From NCBI RefSeq assembly GCF_028289625.1, contig NZ_JANQOM010000038.1, positions 1 through 64,000 of the forward strand: DNA of 64,000 nucleotides. The letters are read 5' to 3'. Both the position numbers and the translations under genes were made by a program. The notes under the pieces are model-generated. The model ran no database searches. It saw only the letters and a list, made by a program, of their open reading frames with translations, and was not told where the DNA came from. Positions 61,287 to 64,000 of this stretch are shown here, piece by piece. Source of the stretch: Winogradskyella sp. (GTDB lineage: Bacteria; Bacteroidota; Bacteroidia; Flavobacteriales; Flavobacteriaceae). Positions within the stretch are counted from its first letter, which is position 1. Every line of letters begins with the position of its first letter.

Positions 61287-62255
61287 ATGCAGAGAGGTTT
61301 TCTTGACTATGTAATCATTACTTTTAAGGGTATCGCTATGGGAGCAGCAGATGTTGTACCAGGTGTTTCAGGCGGTACAATTGCTTTTATTTCTGGTATT
61401 TACGAAGAACTTATTGGGAGTATCGATAAAATTAATTTAGGATTTTTTAAAGTATGGAAACAACAAGGTTTTAAAACCGCATGGACATCCATAAACGGAA
61501 CATTCTTATTAGCGCTTTTTTCAGGAATTGCTGTAAGTATTTTGTCTTTGGCAAAATTAATAAAATGGCTTTTGCACAATGAGCCCATTTTATTATGGTC
61601 TTTCTTTTTCGGATTGGTTCTGGCAAGCATTTTATATATCGCCAAACAAATAAAAGCTTGGTCGGGAAAAATCATTGTAGCTATTATAGTAACTTCTGTC
61701 CTATCTTATTACATCACACTTGCTGAGCCTTTTGCATCGCCAGAAAGCCCTTTTTATCTATTGTTTTGTGGTTTTATTGCCATTATTGCGATGATCCTGC
61801 CTGGGGTCTCTGGTGCTTTTATTCTATTGATTTTAGGGGCTTACCAAACGGCAATAGAAACTGTGAATAACTTAAGGGATGGTTTGCTCACGGGAAATGC
61901 AGAGTTGTTTAAAGATGCGCTTTTAAAATTCGCTTTGTTGGGTATTGGTGCTATAGTTGGGTTAAAAGTCTTTTCTAAAGCATTAAACTGGATGTTTAAA
62001 CACCAAAAAAACCTCACACTCGCTATCTTAACAGGTTTTATGATTGGCTCACTGAATAAAATATGGCCCTGGAAAGACATCCTAAAAACAAGAATTAATT
62101 CCGAAGGTGAAGAGGTAACACTCTTAGACAAAAGTATCTTACCCTCTTCCTACGATGGCGATAATCAAATGCTATTGGCCATCGTCTTTATGCTCATCGG
62201 GATAGCTACTATTTTAGTTTTAGAATACTTTGGACGTCAAAAAAACAACGTTTAA
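61287..62255 (+). CDS. DUF368 (PopT-like) polyprenyl-phosphate transporter, first copy
   Basis: 322 residues. The DUF368 hallmark near the N-terminus is GIAMGAADVVPGVSGGTIAFISGIYEELI; a second, inverted copy of the motif is IAMILPGVSGAFILLILGAY. Eight or so helices follow. The paired PGVSG loops are the internal repeat of this transporter fold. DUF368 proteins were identified as PopT, which recycles undecaprenyl-phosphate to the cytoplasmic face for cell-wall and glycan synthesis. The stop overlaps the second DUF368 gene by one base. Confidence 0.9.
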   Translation: MQRGFLDYVIITFKGIAMGAADVVPGVSGGTIAFISGIYEELIGSIDKINLGFFKVWKQQGFKTAWTSINGTFLLALFSGIAVSILSLAKLIKWLLHNEPILLWSFFFGLVLASILYIAKQIKAWSGKIIVAIIVTSVLSYYITLAEPFASPESPFYLLFCGFIAIIAMILPGVSGAFILLILGAYQTAIETVNNLRDGLLTGNAELFKDALLKFALLGIGAIVGLKVFSKALNWMFKHQKNLTLAILTGFMIGSLNKIWPWKDILKTRINSEGEEVTLLDKSILPSSYDGDNQMLLAIVFMLIGIATILVLEYFGRQKNNV

Positions 62256-63274
62256 TGCAAAGTACAAGAACTTTTAAAGATCGTATTTTTTTGGTCATTA
62301 AGGGCTTAGCCATGGGAGCAGCTAATAAAGTTCCTGGTGTTTCTGGTGGTGTAGTTGCCTTCGTTGCTGGTTTTTATCAGGAGTTTATTTACTCGCTACA
62401 GCGTGTTAATAAAACAGCATTCAAACTCTTTATCAATGGTCGTTTTAGGAGCTTCTATCAGTATATCAATGGCAGATTTCTAAGCCTATTGTTCTTAGGA
62501 ATGGTGGTCAGTTACTTTAGTGTCTCCAAGATTTTAGACTATCTTATCATCAATTACGAACTTTATGTATGGAGTGCCTTCTTTGGTATGATCTTAGGAT
62601 CTATCTACTACATTAATCAAGATTTTAAAGCTTGGAACAAAAAAACGATAACCGCATTAATTCTTGGCACTGCTATAGGAATCAGCATTAGCTTTCTAGA
62701 TCCGGCTAAGGAAAATGACAATCTTTGGTTTGTCTTTTTATGTGGTATAGTGAGTGTATCTGGCATGACACTTCCCGGTTTCTCAGGTTCATTTATTTTG
62801 ATATTATTAGGAAATTATGTATTGTTATTGGTTGACTCAGTCAATGCACTATACGATACAATCTCGGAAATCTTTTTAGGAGATTTTGACTTTATAAAAG
62901 ACGAGGCTAGGATACGCATGCTAAAAGTCCTTGCTGTATTTACATTAGGTTCAGTGGCTGGTTTGGTGACTTTTTCGCATGTGCTTAACTACATTTTAAA
63001 GCATTACAAAAATATCACTTTAGCTACGCTTGTAGGGTTTATTGTTGGGTCACTTGGTTTGGTATGGCCTTGGAAAAAAACCATCTATAAAACAAATAGT
63101 GATGGTAGCTATATTTTGGATTCTACTGGTTCACAGATTGTTGAGAATTATGAACGTTTTTTCCCTGAAGCTACTACCGAAACTTATATTGCAATTGCTT
63201 ATATTGTCCTTGGAATCCTTATAGTTTTAGGATTGGAATGGTATGGAAAACGCACAAGACAAATCAAAACTTAA
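62255..63274 (+). CDS. DUF368 (PopT-like) polyprenyl-phosphate transporter, second copy
   Basis: 339 residues. First motif: GLAMGAANKVPGVSGGVVAFVAGFYQEFI; second motif: GMTLPGFSGSFILILLGNYVL, where PGxSG has Phe instead of Val. Compared with copy 1, Asp in GAADVV is replaced by Asn (GAANKV), a change in the conserved loop. The two proteins are clear paralogues from an old tandem duplication. It overlaps aroE by 32 nt. Whether both copies transport undecaprenyl-phosphate or one has another lipid is open. Confidence 0.9.
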   Translation: MQSTRTFKDRIFLVIKGLAMGAANKVPGVSGGVVAFVAGFYQEFIYSLQRVNKTAFKLFINGRFRSFYQYINGRFLSLLFLGMVVSYFSVSKILDYLIINYELYVWSAFFGMILGSIYYINQDFKAWNKKTITALILGTAIGISISFLDPAKENDNLWFVFLCGIVSVSGMTLPGFSGSFILILLGNYVLLLVDSVNALYDTISEIFLGDFDFIKDEARIRMLKVLAVFTLGSVAGLVTFSHVLNYILKHYKNITLATLVGFIVGSLGLVWPWKKTIYKTNSDGSYILDSTGSQIVENYERFFPEATTETYIAIAYIVLGILIVLGLEWYGKRTRQIKT

Positions 63275-64000
63275 ATTCGGTCTCGTAGGTAAAAATATTT
63301 CCTATTCGTTTTCAAGAAGTTATTTCGCAGACAAATTTAAACGTGAAGAATTACCACATACCTATGTCAATTTCGATATACAATCCATAGAAGAATTAGA
63401 TACTATTATTAAATCCTCTCCAAACTTAAAAGGTCTAAATGTTACTATCCCTTACAAAGAAGCAGTAATTGCAATGTTAGATGATTTAAATAAACGCGCA
63501 CAAAAAATAGGAGCCGTTAATACTATAAGAATAACGCGTTACCAAAAACTCATTGGTTATAATACAGATTATTATGGTTTCAAAAATTCATTAAGACCAC
63601 ACCTTAAGAAGTATCATAAACGCGCTTTAATTTTGGGAACAGGAGGTGCTTCCAAAGCTATTGCTTACGCACTTAAAAAGCTTAAGATTCAATACGATTA
63701 CGTATCACGATCCGAAAAAGAAGGTGTGAAATTTTTGTATTCGGACATAACTGACGATATCATTTCATCATATCACATCATCATCAACTGCACACCTATT
63801 GGTACATTTCCCAATGTTAATGAATGTCCTGATATTCCCTATGACGCCATAACTGAGAAACATATACTTTACGACCTTATCTATAATCCTGAACAAACTA
63901 AATTTCTAAGTTGTGGTGATATAAAAGGGGCGACCACAATTAACGGATTGGAAATGCTACAACTACAAGCCGAAAAATCTTGGAGTATTTGGAATAAGTC
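63243..64000 (+). CDS. aroE: Shikimate dehydrogenase, truncated by the window end
   Basis: 252 residues are visible and no stop occurs, so the ORF track misses it. ATG 63243 lies inside the end of the DUF368 gene. FGLVGKNISYSFSRSYFADKF (substrate-binding SxS), LKGLNVTIPYKEAV (catalytic Lys), GAVNTI, GYNTDYYGF, the cofactor loop LILGTGGASKAIAYALKK and the NCTPIGTFPN and GLEMLQLQAEKSWSIW segments identify AroE. It reduces 3-dehydroshikimate to shikimate with NADPH. Typical AroE ends soon after the last visible residue. Confidence 0.96.
   Translation, partial: MENAQDKSKLKFGLVGKNISYSFSRSYFADKFKREELPHTYVNFDIQSIEELDTIIKSSPNLKGLNVTIPYKEAVIAMLDDLNKRAQKIGAVNTIRITRYQKLIGYNTDYYGFKNSLRPHLKKYHKRALILGTGGASKAIAYALKKLKIQYDYVSRSEKEGVKFLYSDITDDIISSYHIIINCTPIGTFPNVNECPDIPYDAITEKHILYDLIYNPEQTKFLSCGDIKGATTINGLEMLQLQAEKSWSIWNK

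Noticed and set aside
1-64000. tRNA, rRNA, CRISPR array, prophage or classical insertion sequence
   Set aside because: No tRNA-like cloverleaf, no regularly spaced repeats with unique spacers, no transposase or integrase motif seen by eye; a covariance-model scan would be decisive.

Overview
The window is a chromosomal segment of a member of the Flavobacteriaceae (Bacteroidota), probably a marine or gliding type. This rests on low-GC DNA, promoters of the TTG / TAnnTTTG type instead of TTGACA/TATAAT, few Shine-Dalgarno sites, many TAATG stop/start overlaps, a gliding gene (gldI), a type IX secretion (T9SS) cargo protein, and families that are mostly Bacteroidota-specific (DUF5683, DUF3810, DUF6122, 2TM domains, LytTR two-component systems). 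The genus cannot be resolved from sequence alone. No rRNA, tRNA, CRISPR array, integrase or transposase was seen. Genes cut by the window edges are an M16 peptidase (left) and aroE (right); neither is fully in the ORF track.

Layout. 1-18.2 kb is housekeeping backbone: parA-parB-DUF5683-dapB-lepB, then a two-gene insert (TPR-AAA ATPase plus TPR membrane protein), WbqC, DUF6122, and on the minus strand ribH-TPR, two small membrane proteins, mutL, two rhomboids and an EEP-family protein. recF, a lipocalin-like lipoprotein and a DUF721 gene follow on plus. 18.2-28.9 kb is accessory: CIA30, penicillin acylase, a decayed small ORF, a bacterial Roco protein (LRR-ROC-COR), a lipoprotein, an SDR with an AraC regulator, a LETM1-related protein and an orphan J-domain protein. 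28.9-34.4 kb is an eight-gene minus-strand operon around a LytS/LytTR two-component system with four 2TM domains, one fused to the kinase. 34.5-43 kb holds a beta-lactamase-fold hydrolase, ndk, a DHH phosphoesterase, gldI, a cyclophilin-FKBP fusion, pepD and DUF3810. 43-52.4 kb holds a DUF6503 lipoprotein, a 1296-residue T9SS cargo protein, a SpoU methyltransferase, a four-helix-bundle cassette, an M48 protease and a second serine hydrolase. 52.5-64 kb is backbone again: rel/spoT, fur, purA, an OstA-like protein, a class III aminotransferase, a TPR protein, two DUF368 transporters and aroE.

What stands out is mostly non-coding. Three loci carry pairs of near-identical direct repeats exactly 21 bp apart just upstream of genes: upstream of the LytTR operon (34434/34455), upstream of both the lipoprotein and the SDR next to the AraC gene (24373/24394 and 25104/25125), and upstream of a serine hydrolase (50588/50609). 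They look like operators for tandem-binding LytTR or AraC regulators encoded in the window. There is also a family of GTCATnTCGAA-ended MITE/REP-like elements, one short relative of which has apparently landed inside the signal peptide of a lipoprotein gene without breaking the frame. All functional statements are from motif recognition by eye; no database search was run.
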